Part shown: in pieces, positions 34,894 to 44,485 of the stretch
How the letters are laid out: every line of letters starts with the position of its first letter
Position numbering within the stretch: the stretch's first letter is position 1
Assembly (NCBI RefSeq): GCF_019801605.1
Contig: NZ_JAHVIT010000009.1
Span: 25,595-89,594 of the forward strand
Direction: 5' to 3'
Source of the DNA: Maritimibacter alkaliphilus
GTDB lineage: Bacteria > Pseudomonadota > Alphaproteobacteria > Rhodobacterales > Rhodobacteraceae
Length of the DNA stretch: 64,000 nucleotides
The notes under the pieces: model-generated
The model's input: the letters and a program-made list of their open reading frames with translations, nothing else
Databases searched by the model: none
What the model was told of the DNA's origin: nothing
Position numbers and translations under genes: made by a program

Positions 34894-37800
34894 ATGGCGA
34901 TTATCAACGGGACGAGCGGCAACGACGGTCTGGCCGGGACGGCAAACGCGGACACGATCAACGGTCTTGGCGGCAATGACATCCTGGTGGGCAATGGCGG
35001 CAACGACAGCCTGGATGCCGGGGCCGGGGATGACACGCTGCGCGGCGGGGCCGGGGATGACACGCTGAACGGGGGCGCGGGGAGCGACCGGGCCTACTAC
35101 TTCGACGAGGCCGGCCCGCAGGGCATCACCGCCGATCTCGAGACCATGCTCGCCACCGACACCTGGGGCGACACCGACACGCTGATCAGCATCGAATACG
35201 TCTATGGCTCGAACCACAACGACACCATCCGCGGCACGCTGACCGGGGGCGACCTGCTCTTCGGCTCCGCCGGCAACGACCTGCTGGACGGGCGTGGCGG
35301 CGACGACGTGCTGGTGGGCGACCAGGGCAACGACACGCTGCAGGGCGGCGCGGGCTCCGACCAGGTCGCCTACTTCTTCGAGACCGGGACGCGCGGTGTC
35401 GTGGTCAACCTGATCGCGGGCACCGCCACCGACACCTGGGGTCACACCGACACGCTCTACAACATCGAGCGGGTCATCGGCTCGAACCAGAACGACACCC
35501 TGCGCGGCTCGGGCGGGAACGACTATTTCCACGGCCATGACGGCGCCGACCTGATCGAGAGCTACAACGGCGACGACACCCTCGTGGGCGGCGCCGGCAA
35601 CGACACGATCCGCGGCGGCAACGGCGGCGACATGGTGGGCTATTTCCTCGAAAGCGGCACCGGCGCCGTCGAGGTCGACCTGCGCGCGGGCACCGCCACC
35701 GACACCTGGGGCAACACCGACACGCTGGAGGGCATCGAATACGTCCACGGCACCGAGGGCAACGACACGCTGCTGGGCTCGGACGCCCATGGCGACCGGT
35801 TCTTCGGCCGCGGCGGCAACGACTACATGGACGGTCGCGACGGCAACGACCTCTATTACACCGGCGACGGCAACGACACGATCGTCGTGGGCGGCACGCT
35901 CGACGATGCCCGCGACACGATCGTGGTCAACGGCTACGGCTCCAACACGGTGATCGGCGGCAATTCGGAAGGCACGCTCTACGGCCACCACATCGTCTTC
36001 GAGATCAACGAGGCGGTGACCGTGAACCTCGCCACCGGGATCGCGACCTCGGCCAACATGCGGACGGATTTCTCCGAGGCGCTCTACTTCCTCGAGGTGA
36101 ACGGGACGATGCACGACGACTACATCGTCGGCGGCAACCCCCTGCATGACTACCTCGAGTGGTACACCGGCAACCAGGGCAACGACACGATCGATGGCGG
36201 CAGCGGCACCGCCGACACGGTGATCTACGAGCCGGAGGAGGAGATCGGCTCCTTCAACTTCGACCTCGGCCGGGTCGAATACGGCACCATGGGGATCATC
36301 GTGAACCTCGCCACCGGTGTCGCGCGCGACACCTTCGGCGACACCGACACGCTGATCAACATCGACCATGTCCGCGGCACCCGCTTCGACGACAGCGTGG
36401 TGGGCAGCGAGGAGGACAACGCCTTCTGGGGCCTCGAGGGCAACGACACCTTCGACGGCGGCGCCGGCGAGGACGTGATCCACTACGGCGAGGATTACCT
36501 GCGCGGCGGCACCGCCGGTGTCACGGTGAACCTCTTCAACCAGATGGGCATCGACGGCTACGGCAACACCGACACGCTGATCAGCGTCGAACATGTCCAT
36601 GGCACGGCGCAGAACGACTTCCTGACCGGCAACAACGTGGGCAACCGGCTGTTCGGCGAAGACGGCAACGACATGCTGGTGGGCCACGGCGGCCAGGACG
36701 TTCTGGTGGGCGGCGCCGGCAACGACACGCTGCGCGGCGGGGCCGACAACGACGAACTGGTGGGCGACGCGGGCAACGACACGCTGGACGGCGGCGAGGG
36801 CCACGACATCGCGCGCTACCGCGACGACGTCTCCGGCATCTCGGCGGACCTGCTGACCCAGCGGGTCACCGATGGCTACGGCGACACCGACGTGCTGGCC
36901 GGGATCGAGGGGATCCATGGCTCGGACTTCGGCGACACGCTGGCGGGCGACGCGGGGGCCAACGAGTTCTCGGGCTTCGGCGGCAATGACCTGATCGAGG
37001 GCCGCACCGGGGACGACACCCTGCTGGGCGGCGAGGGCAACGACACGATCCGCGGCGGCGGCGGCGCGGACGAGCTCTGGGGCCAGGCCGGCAACGACAC
37101 GCTGGACGGCGGGGCCGGCACCGACCTCGCGCGCTACCGCGACAGCACCGCGGGTGTCGTGGCCAGCCTGGCCACCGGCAGCGCGCAGGACGGCTTCGGC
37201 GGCACCGACACGCTGGTCGGGATCGAGGGCCTCCACGGCTCCGACTTCGGTGACACGCTGACCGGCGACGCCGGGGACAACGAGCTCTCGGGCTTCGGCG
37301 GCAACGATTCCCTCGACGGGCAGGGCGGCAACGACACCCTGCTGGGCGGCGCGGGCAACGATACCCTGCGCGGCGGCACCGGCGCGGACGAGCTCTGGGG
37401 CGAGGCCGGCAACGACACGCTGGACGGGCGCGACGGTTTCGACATCGCGCGCTACCGCAACTCCGCCGCGGCGGTGACCGCGGACCTGGCCGCGGGCTCG
37501 GCGCTGGACGGCTTCGGCAGCACCGATACGCTGGTCAACATCGAGGGGGTCCACGGCTCGGACTTCGGCGACACGCTGCGCGGCAACGCGGCCGGCAACG
37601 AGCTCTCGGGCTTTGCCGGCAACGACACGCTTCAGGGCCTCGACGGGGCCGATACCCTGCTGGGCGGCGAGGGCGACGACAGCCTGCTGGGCGGCACGGG
37701 GGATGACGAACTCTGGGGCCAGGCCGGGGCCGACACGATCGACGGCGGCGCGGGCAACGACCTGGTGCGCTACCGCGAGGATGCGGCCGGCGTCACGGTC

Positions 37801-40800
37801 GACCTCGGCGCCAGCGCGGCCCGGGACGGGACCGGCAGCACCGATGTGCTGCTGAACATCGAGAGCGTCGACGGCTCCGACCATGCCGACCGGATCAGCG
37901 GCGACGCGGGCGGCAACCGGCTCTTCGGCTATGCCGGCAACGACACGCTGCTGGGGCTGGGCGGCGCGGACACGATCCGCGGCGGCGCGGGCCATGACAG
38001 CATCGCGGGCGGCGATGGCGACGACGAGCTCTGGGGCGAGGCCGGCAACGACACCATCTCGGGCGGGGCGGGCACCGACCTGATCCGCTACCGGGCCACC
38101 ACCGGCGGTGTCACCGTCGACCTGGCCGCGGGCCAGGCGCTGGACGGCTACGGCACCCAGGACAGCCTGAGCGGGATCGAGAACGTCCACGGATCGGACT
38201 TCGGCGACGTGCTGCGCGGCACCGGCGACGGCAACGAGCTGCGCGGCTTTGCCGGCAATGACAGCATCGCGGGCTATGCCGGGCGCGACACCCTGCTGGG
38301 GGACGAGGGCAACGACGTCCTGCAGGGCGGCACCGGCGAGGATGAACTCTGGGGCGGGGCCGGCAACGACAGCCTCGACGGCGGCGCCGGTCGCGACCTG
38401 GCGCGCTACCTCGACAGCACCTCGGGCGTGACCGTGGATCTCGGCGCTGGCCAGGCGCTGGACGGCTTCGGCGGCACCGACACGCTGGTCGGCATCGAAG
38501 GCGCCCATGGCTCGGACTTCGGCGATACGCTGCGCGGCGACGGGGCCGACAACGAGCTCTTCGGCTTTGCCGGCAACGACCTGCTGCAGGGCGGCGGCGG
38601 GGCCGACACGCTGGTCGGCGGCGCGGGCGAGGACAGCCTGCAGGGCGGCAGCGGCAATGACCAGCTGGACGGCGGCGCCGGCTCCGACACGATCGACGGC
38701 GGCGCGGGCATCGACGTGGTGCGCTACCGCGAGGACACCAGCGGCGTCACGGTCAACCTGATCTCGGGGCAGGCGCTGCAGGGCGGCTCGGCCCTGGACA
38801 CGCTGTCCAACATCGAGAATGCCCATGGCTCGGACTTTGCCGATGCGCTGGTGGGGGATGTGGCCGCGAACGAGCTTTCGGGCTTTGCGGGCAACGACAC
38901 GCTGACCGGCAACGGCGGCAACGACACCCTGCTGGGCGGGGCCGGCAACGACAGCCTGTCGGGCGGGGCCAACAATGACGAGATCTGGGGCCAGGCCGGC
39001 AATGACACCATCGACGGCGGCGACGGCATCGACCTGATCCGCTACCGCGACGCGGCGGCCGGGGCCTCGGTCGACCTGACCGAGGGCAGCGCCTCCGACG
39101 GCGATGGCGGCACCGACAGCCTGTCCAACATCGAGAACGCCCATGGCTCGGACTTCGGCGACCGGCTGCGCGGCACCGCGGGCGCGAACGAGCTCTCGGG
39201 CTTTGCCGGCAATGACACGCTGATCGGCGAGGCCGGCGATGACACGCTCCTCGGCGGGGCCGGCAACGACAGCCTGCTGGGCGGCGCGGGCAACGACGAG
39301 ATCTGGGGCGAGGCCGGCAACGACACGATCGACGGCGGCGCCGGCAGCAATGACCTGCTGCGCTACCGCTCCGATGACGGCGGCGTCACGGTCGACCTGA
39401 CCGAGGGCACCGCCACCGACGGCTTCGGCGGCCACGACGTGATCTCGGGGATCGAGGATGTCCATACCTCGGACTTCGACGACGCGGTGCGCGGCTCCTC
39501 CGCGGCGAACCGGCTGTTCGGCTTTGCCGGCGACGACACGCTGCGCGGCGAGGGCGGCAACGACACCCTGCTGGGTGACGGCGGCGACGACCTGATCGAG
39601 GGCGGCAGCGGCGACGACGAGATCTGGGGCGGCAGCGGCGATGACACGCTGACCGGCGGCGCGGGCAACGACCTGATCCGCTACCGCGACGACATCGGCG
39701 GGGTCCGCGTGAACCTCGCCACCGGCGCGGCCACCGACGGCTTCGGCGGCACCGACGTCCTCAGCGAGATCGAACACGTGGACGGCTCGGACTTCTCGGA
39801 CGTGCTGACCGGCGACGGCGGGGCCAACCGGCTCTTCGGCTATGCCGGGCGCGACACGATCCTGGGCGGCGCGGGCAATGACACGATCCTGGGCGGCGCC
39901 AACAGCGACAGCCTCTCGGGCGGCGCGGGCAACGACGAGATCTGGGGCGAGGCCGGCAACGACACGATCGACGGCGGCGCCGGCAGCGACACGCTGCGCT
40001 ATCGCAACGCCACCTCCGGGCTGGAGGTGAACCTGCTGCTGGGGACCGTCACCGGCGAGGGCACCGACCGGGTCAGCAACATCGAGAACGTCGACGGCTC
40101 GGACCAGAACGACCTCTTCATCGGCACCAGCGCGGTGAACATCTTCTCCGGCTTCGCCGGCAGCGACACCTTCATCGGCGGGGCGGGCGACGACGTGCTC
40201 TCGGGCCGTCAGGGCGGCGACCGCTACGAGTTCAGCGCCGGCGACGGCTATGACGTGGTCAACGACCTGGGGGATGGCACCGGCACCGACCGGGTGGTGT
40301 TCCACGACTACTATGCCCGCAACGCGACGATCATCCGCCAGAACCCCGCCAACGAGGCGATCCTGATCAGCTTCGGGGCCACCGGCGACGCCGTCGTGCT
40401 GGCCAATACGCTGAACGCCAGCCACAGCGGCGCGGTGGAGCAGATCGAATGGGCAGACGGCACCGTATGGAGCCATGCGGATCTCATCGCCGCCCTCGGT
40501 CAGCAGGGCGTGGTGGACAGCGCCGGGCCGACACACCAGGACAACGTGCTGAACCGCACCGCGGAGGACGACGTGACCGATGCGCTCGGCGGCAACGACC
40601 TGGTGCGCGGGCTGGGCGGCAACGACAGCCTCTCGGGGGGGGACGGCAACGACACGCTGATCGGCGGCGAGGGCAATGACACCCTGCGCGGCGGCAACGG
40701 CAACGACCGGCTGGAAGGCGGCCCGGGCGACGACGTCAAGGACGGCGGCGCCGGCACCGATACGGCGGTCTACAGCGTCGGGCTCTCCGATGCCGAGATC

Positions 40801-43800
40801 ACGCTGAACGGTAGTGTCTTCACCATCGCCTCCCACCTGGGCACCGACCGGGTCAGCAACGTCGAGAGCTTCGTCTTCGGCAACGTGATCCTGTCCCTGG
40901 CACAGATGACCGCCATCGCGCAGAACGACGATCCGGTCTCGACCCTGCCGGCCACGATGGCCAGCACCGAGGGCACGGTCAGCGTCAACTTCGCGCAGTA
41001 CTTCAGCGACCCCGAGAACCAGTCCCTGACCTTCGACATCGAGGGCCTGCCCGACGGGCTCGCGGTCTCCTCCGACGGGCTCACGGTCAGCGGCACGGTT
41101 GAGGGCAGCCTGACCCCCTACCTGGTGACGATCACCGCCACCGACACGCTGAACGGCCGGGTCACCGCGACCGTGGAATGGACCATCCGCAACGTCAACG
41201 CGGCCCCCACCGGCGGCGTGACGATCGAGGGCACCGCCGCCGAGGGCGAGATCCTGACCGCCGATGTCAGCACCCTGGCCGACGTGGATGGCCTGGGCGA
41301 CCTGACCTATGCCTGGACCCGGGACGGCAGCGTCATCCCCGGGGCCGGCACCGCCAGCTACACGCTGACGGCCGCCGACATCGGCGCCCGGATCGCGGTG
41401 CGCGTCAGCTACACCGACGGCTTCGGCACCGCCGAAAGCGCCACCAGCGCCGCCACCGCCGCGGTGCTGAACGTCAATGCCACCCCCACCGGCGGCATCT
41501 CGATCGCGGGCACGCCCACCGAGGGGCAGACCCTGACCGCCGTGACCGGCAGCCTCGGCGACGGCGACGGCCTGGGCACGCTGCAGTACCAGTGGCTGCG
41601 CGACGGGCTGGCCATCGACGGGGCCACCGGCACGACCTACCAGCTGGATGACGACGACATCGGCGCACGCATCACCCTGCGGGTCAGCTACACCGACGGC
41701 CAGGGCACCGAGGAAAGCCTCGCCAGCCCGGCCACCAGCGCGGTGCGCAACGTCAACGACGCGCCCACCGGCAGCGTGACGATCGAGGGCACCGCCGCCG
41801 AGGGCGAGGTGCTGAACGCGAACATCACCACGCTGGCCGATGGCGATGGCCTCGGCGTGCCGGCCTTCCAGTGGCTGCGCGACGGCACCGCGATCTCGGG
41901 GGCGACCGGGGCGGGCTACACGCTGGGGGCCGATGACATCGGCGCCCGGATCTCGGTGCGCGTCAGCTACACCGACGGCCACGGCACCGCCGAACGCCTG
42001 ACCAGTGCCGCCACCGCCGCCGTGGTCAACACCAACGACGCCCCCGAGGGCGAGGTGGTGATCCGGGGCGAGGTGGCCCAGGGCAGCACGCTGACCGCCG
42101 ATACCAGCACCCTGTCCGACGGCGACGGGGTGGGCACGCTCAGCTACCAGTGGCTGCGCGACGGCACCGCGATCTCGGGGGCGACCGGCGGGACCTACGG
42201 GCTGGTGGTGGCCGACATCGGCCACGAGATCAGCGTCCGCGTCAGCTACACCGACGGCGGCGACACCGCTGAAAGCGTCACCAGTGCGGTCACCGACCCG
42301 GTCGTCAGCGGCAACATCCTGCCCACCGGCAGCCCGGTCATCACCGGCACGGCGGCCCAGGGCCAGACGCTCTCGGTCGACACCAGCAGCATCGCGGACG
42401 AGAACGGGCTGACCCCCTTCCGCTACCAGTGGCTGCGCGACGGCACCTCCATCGAGGGCGCCACCGGCGGCTCCTACACGCTGACCGGGACCGACATCGG
42501 CGCCCGGATCACCGTGCGGGTCAGCTACACCGACGGGATCGGCACCGCGGAAAGCCTGACCAGTGCCGCCACCAATGCCGTGGCCGACACCAACGACGCG
42601 CCCCAGGGCCGTCCCTCGATCACCGGCACCGCCACCCAGGGCCAGCTGCTGACGGCCGATACCTCGGCGATCAGCGATGCGGACGGGCTCGGCGCCTTCA
42701 GCTACCAGTGGCTGCGCGACGGCAGCGCCATCGCCGGCGCCACCGGGCAGAGCTACCGCCCGGTGCAGGCCGACGTGGACCAGACCCTGACCGTGCGCGT
42801 CAGCTACACCGACGGGCTGGGCACCGCCGAGAGCGTCACCAGCGCCGCCACCGGGACGGTGGCGAACGTGAACGACCCGGTCACCGGGGCGCCGGTGATC
42901 ACCGGCGCCGCCACCCGCGGCGCGGAGCTGGGGGTCGACACCAGCGCGCTCCGCGATGCCGACGGCTTTGCCACCCCGCTGTTCTACGAGTGGAACCGCG
43001 ACGGCAGCTTCATCATGGGCCAGCGGGGCGCGACCTACACGGTCACCGCCGCGGACGAGGGCGCCGACATCACGGTCACGGTCTACTACACCGACGGCTA
43101 CGGCACGGTGGAGCGGGTCACCAGCGCGGCCCTCGCGGCCGATGCCGGCAACCATGCGCCCACCGGCGCTCCGGAGGTCTCCGGCACGCCGCGCCCCGGC
43201 GAGACGCTGACCATGTCCACCGACGGCATTGCCGATGCGGATGGCCTGGGCACCTTCTACTACGAATGGTGGCGCGACGGGGTGCGCATCCCCGGCGCCT
43301 TCTCCCAGAGCTACGAGGTGCAGGCAGAGGACCTCGGCCATGCGATCACCGCCCGGGTGGCCTATACCGACGGCTACGGCACGGCCGAGCGCGTGGCCAG
43401 CGCCCCGGTCTCCGTCACCGCCACCGGCGGCACCGGCCTCACCCTGACCGGGGATGCCGGCAACAACCGCCTGGAAGGCGGCGCCGGCGCCGACAGCCTC
43501 AGCGGCCTCGGCGGCAATGACACGCTGATCGGCGCGGGTGCCAGCGACACGCTGCGCGGCGGCGACGGGTCGGACGTGCTGAACGGCGGCGACGGCGATG
43601 ACATCCTCATCGGCGGCGAGACCGTGGCCGACCTGCGCGACGTGATCTACGGCGGCACCGGCAACGACAGCGTCGACGGCGGCTATGGCAACGACGAGCT
43701 GCGCGGCGACGCCGGCAATGACACGCTGGAGGGCAACTACGGCGCCGACACGGTGATCGGCGGCGATGGCGACGACCTGCTGACCGGCGGCACCTGGGGC

Positions 43801-44163
43801 GACGCGCTCTTCGGCGGCGACGGGGCCGACTTCCTGAACGGCGGCTTCGGCCACGACCAGGTGAACGGCGGCGCGGGCGCCGACCGGTTCTACCACCTCG
43901 GCGTCGAGGGCCACGGCTCGGACTGGATCCAGGACTACGACGCGGCGGAGGGCGACGTGCTGCAGTTCGGCGGCACCGCCTCGGCGGCCGACTTCCAGGT
44001 CAACTTTACCGAGACCGCCAATGCCGGCACTGCGGGCGTCGAGGAGGCCTTCGTCATCTATCGCCCCACCGGCCAGATCCTCTGGGCGCTGGTCGACGGC
44101 GGCGCGCAGGACAGCATCAACCTGGTGCTGAACGGGACCACCCACGACCTGCTGAGCGCCTGA
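34894..44163 (+). CDS. Giant RTX protein 2 with super-repeats, Ig-like array and shared C-terminal cassette
   Basis: 3089 residues from the ATG at 34894 (AGGGG upstream). The first 639 residues align with giant RTX 1 without any net insertion or deletion. Eleven ~106-residue super-repeats follow (residue 640 to ~1805), against five in its neighbour. Next come the same haemolysin-related domain (EQIEWADGTVWSHADL), more RTX, and a cadherin/He_PIG-like segment (~2010-2095: YFSDPENQSLTFDIEGLPDG). Eight 93-residue Ig-like repeats follow (residues ~2100-2843), each with a YQWLRDGxxIxGATG-type and VRVSYTDGxGTAE-type motif. RTX and the cassette close it. The architecture is that of a large type I-secreted adhesin; no retention module is visible. 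Confidence 0.85.
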   Translation: MAIINGTSGNDGLAGTANADTINGLGGNDILVGNGGNDSLDAGAGDDTLRGGAGDDTLNGGAGSDRAYYFDEAGPQGITADLETMLATDTWGDTDTLISIEYVYGSNHNDTIRGTLTGGDLLFGSAGNDLLDGRGGDDVLVGDQGNDTLQGGAGSDQVAYFFETGTRGVVVNLIAGTATDTWGHTDTLYNIERVIGSNQNDTLRGSGGNDYFHGHDGADLIESYNGDDTLVGGAGNDTIRGGNGGDMVGYFLESGTGAVEVDLRAGTATDTWGNTDTLEGIEYVHGTEGNDTLLGSDAHGDRFFGRGGNDYMDGRDGNDLYYTGDGNDTIVVGGTLDDARDTIVVNGYGSNTVIGGNSEGTLYGHHIVFEINEAVTVNLATGIATSANMRTDFSEALYFLEVNGTMHDDYIVGGNPLHDYLEWYTGNQGNDTIDGGSGTADTVIYEPEEEIGSFNFDLGRVEYGTMGIIVNLATGVARDTFGDTDTLINIDHVRGTRFDDSVVGSEEDNAFWGLEGNDTFDGGAGEDVIHYGEDYLRGGTAGVTVNLFNQMGIDGYGNTDTLISVEHVHGTAQNDFLTGNNVGNRLFGEDGNDMLVGHGGQDVLVGGAGNDTLRGGADNDELVGDAGNDTLDGGEGHDIARYRDDVSGISADLLTQRVTDGYGDTDVLAGIEGIHGSDFGDTLAGDAGANEFSGFGGNDLIEGRTGDDTLLGGEGNDTIRGGGGADELWGQAGNDTLDGGAGTDLARYRDSTAGVVASLATGSAQDGFGGTDTLVGIEGLHGSDFGDTLTGDAGDNELSGFGGNDSLDGQGGNDTLLGGAGNDTLRGGTGADELWGEAGNDTLDGRDGFDIARYRNSAAAVTADLAAGSALDGFGSTDTLVNIEGVHGSDFGDTLRGNAAGNELSGFAGNDTLQGLDGADTLLGGEGDDSLLGGTGDDELWGQAGADTIDGGAGNDLVRYREDAAGVTVDLGASAARDGTGSTDVLLNIESVDGSDHADRISGDAGGNRLFGYAGNDTLLGLGGADTIRGGAGHDSIAGGDGDDELWGEAGNDTISGGAGTDLIRYRATTGGVTVDLAAGQALDGYGTQDSLSGIENVHGSDFGDVLRGTGDGNELRGFAGNDSIAGYAGRDTLLGDEGNDVLQGGTGEDELWGGAGNDSLDGGAGRDLARYLDSTSGVTVDLGAGQALDGFGGTDTLVGIEGAHGSDFGDTLRGDGADNELFGFAGNDLLQGGGGADTLVGGAGEDSLQGGSGNDQLDGGAGSDTIDGGAGIDVVRYREDTSGVTVNLISGQALQGGSALDTLSNIENAHGSDFADALVGDVAANELSGFAGNDTLTGNGGNDTLLGGAGNDSLSGGANNDEIWGQAGNDTIDGGDGIDLIRYRDAAAGASVDLTEGSASDGDGGTDSLSNIENAHGSDFGDRLRGTAGANELSGFAGNDTLIGEAGDDTLLGGAGNDSLLGGAGNDEIWGEAGNDTIDGGAGSNDLLRYRSDDGGVTVDLTEGTATDGFGGHDVISGIEDVHTSDFDDAVRGSSAANRLFGFAGDDTLRGEGGNDTLLGDGGDDLIEGGSGDDEIWGGSGDDTLTGGAGNDLIRYRDDIGGVRVNLATGAATDGFGGTDVLSEIEHVDGSDFSDVLTGDGGANRLFGYAGRDTILGGAGNDTILGGANSDSLSGGAGNDEIWGEAGNDTIDGGAGSDTLRYRNATSGLEVNLLLGTVTGEGTDRVSNIENVDGSDQNDLFIGTSAVNIFSGFAGSDTFIGGAGDDVLSGRQGGDRYEFSAGDGYDVVNDLGDGTGTDRVVFHDYYARNATIIRQNPANEAILISFGATGDAVVLANTLNASHSGAVEQIEWADGTVWSHADLIAALGQQGVVDSAGPTHQDNVLNRTAEDDVTDALGGNDLVRGLGGNDSLSGGDGNDTLIGGEGNDTLRGGNGNDRLEGGPGDDVKDGGAGTDTAVYSVGLSDAEITLNGSVFTIASHLGTDRVSNVESFVFGNVILSLAQMTAIAQNDDPVSTLPATMASTEGTVSVNFAQYFSDPENQSLTFDIEGLPDGLAVSSDGLTVSGTVEGSLTPYLVTITATDTLNGRVTATVEWTIRNVNAAPTGGVTIEGTAAEGEILTADVSTLADVDGLGDLTYAWTRDGSVIPGAGTASYTLTAADIGARIAVRVSYTDGFGTAESATSAATAAVLNVNATPTGGISIAGTPTEGQTLTAVTGSLGDGDGLGTLQYQWLRDGLAIDGATGTTYQLDDDDIGARITLRVSYTDGQGTEESLASPATSAVRNVNDAPTGSVTIEGTAAEGEVLNANITTLADGDGLGVPAFQWLRDGTAISGATGAGYTLGADDIGARISVRVSYTDGHGTAERLTSAATAAVVNTNDAPEGEVVIRGEVAQGSTLTADTSTLSDGDGVGTLSYQWLRDGTAISGATGGTYGLVVADIGHEISVRVSYTDGGDTAESVTSAVTDPVVSGNILPTGSPVITGTAAQGQTLSVDTSSIADENGLTPFRYQWLRDGTSIEGATGGSYTLTGTDIGARITVRVSYTDGIGTAESLTSAATNAVADTNDAPQGRPSITGTATQGQLLTADTSAISDADGLGAFSYQWLRDGSAIAGATGQSYRPVQADVDQTLTVRVSYTDGLGTAESVTSAATGTVANVNDPVTGAPVITGAATRGAELGVDTSALRDADGFATPLFYEWNRDGSFIMGQRGATYTVTAADEGADITVTVYYTDGYGTVERVTSAALAADAGNHAPTGAPEVSGTPRPGETLTMSTDGIADADGLGTFYYEWWRDGVRIPGAFSQSYEVQAEDLGHAITARVAYTDGYGTAERVASAPVSVTATGGTGLTLTGDAGNNRLEGGAGADSLSGLGGNDTLIGAGASDTLRGGDGSDVLNGGDGDDILIGGETVADLRDVIYGGTGNDSVDGGYGNDELRGDAGNDTLEGNYGADTVIGGDGDDLLTGGTWGDALFGGDGADFLNGGFGHDQVNGGAGADRFYHLGVEGHGSDWIQDYDAAEGDVLQFGGTASAADFQVNFTETANAGTAGVEEAFVIYRPTGQILWALVDGGAQDSINLVLNGTTHDLLSA
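36811..40308 (+). repeat. 318-bp tandem super-repeat, about 11 units (giant RTX 2)
   Basis: Openers of the RYR type start at 36811 and 37129 and recur about every 318 bp to 39991 (one unit has 321 bp). Units share an ELWG or EIWG motif before GNDTxDGG. Confidence 0.85.
41191..43422 (+). repeat. 279-bp tandem repeat encoding eight Ig-like domains
   Basis: Unit starts at 41191, 41470, 41749, 42028, 42307, 42586, 42865 and 43144 are exactly 279 bp (93 codons) apart. Consensus residues per unit: NVNDAPTG, GTAxxGxxLTA, DxDGLGxxxYQWLRDG, GATGxxY, DIGxxIxVRVSYTDGxGTAES. Confidence 0.95.
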
Positions 44164-44167
44164 TCCC

Positions 44168-44272
44168 GATCGCCCGGAGAACTCCCGGCGTTTTTCGGGT
44201 GATTTTCGGGCGATCCTCTCCCGGCAATCATCACCGGGCAATCAAGACCGGGCGCGCGTCCTGCGCGCCCGG
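44168..44272 (+). terminator. Two consecutive hairpins after giant RTX 2
   Basis: First, GATCGCCCG (44168-44176) pairs with CGGGCGATC (44207-44215), with an inner CCCG/CGGG stem around a T5 run. Second, a 10-bp perfect stem CCGGGCGCGC / GCGCGCCCGG with loop GTCCT lies at 44248-44272. Between them CCGGGCAATCA-like units repeat. Together they should end transcription of the 9.3-kb gene. Confidence 0.65.
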
Positions 44273-44394
44273 GACCGAGGGACCGCAGGACCCCGACAGG
44301 GGGCCCCTGACCGCCTGAACGCCCCTCTCGACGGGGCCGAAAGGCGGGTATTCCACCATTGCGCCACCGGCGGCGCCCGGGAATGCTGAGTCCC

Positions 44395-44448
44395 GGGACC
44401 CTGACACGGGACCCTGACACAGAGATCCTGACATGGGGGTCCTGACAT
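44395..44448. repeat. 13-14-bp minisatellite, 4 units
   Basis: GGGACCCTGACAC (44395, 44408), AGAGATCCTGACAT (44421) and GGGGGTCCTGACAT (44435). With the hairpins before it, this accounts for most of the 322-bp gap between giant RTX 2 and the metalloprotease-like gene. Confidence 0.85.
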
Positions 44449-44485
44449 GGGGCGCCCGCCCCGACCTGCCGCTGGAGGAGCCACC

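Noticed and set aside
36811..43422. CRISPR-like regular repeats
   Set aside because: The periodic units are in-frame protein repeats in both strands' context. There are no short identical repeats with unique spacers and no cas genes.
34816..44241. Open frame of more than 3100 codons on the minus strand opposite giant RTX 2
   Set aside because: It mirrors the GGC/GAC/AAC codon pattern of the RTX repeats and reads as monotonous Val/Ala/Arg/Asp repeats. Stops in that frame would need rare TTA, CTA or TCA codons on the coding strand.
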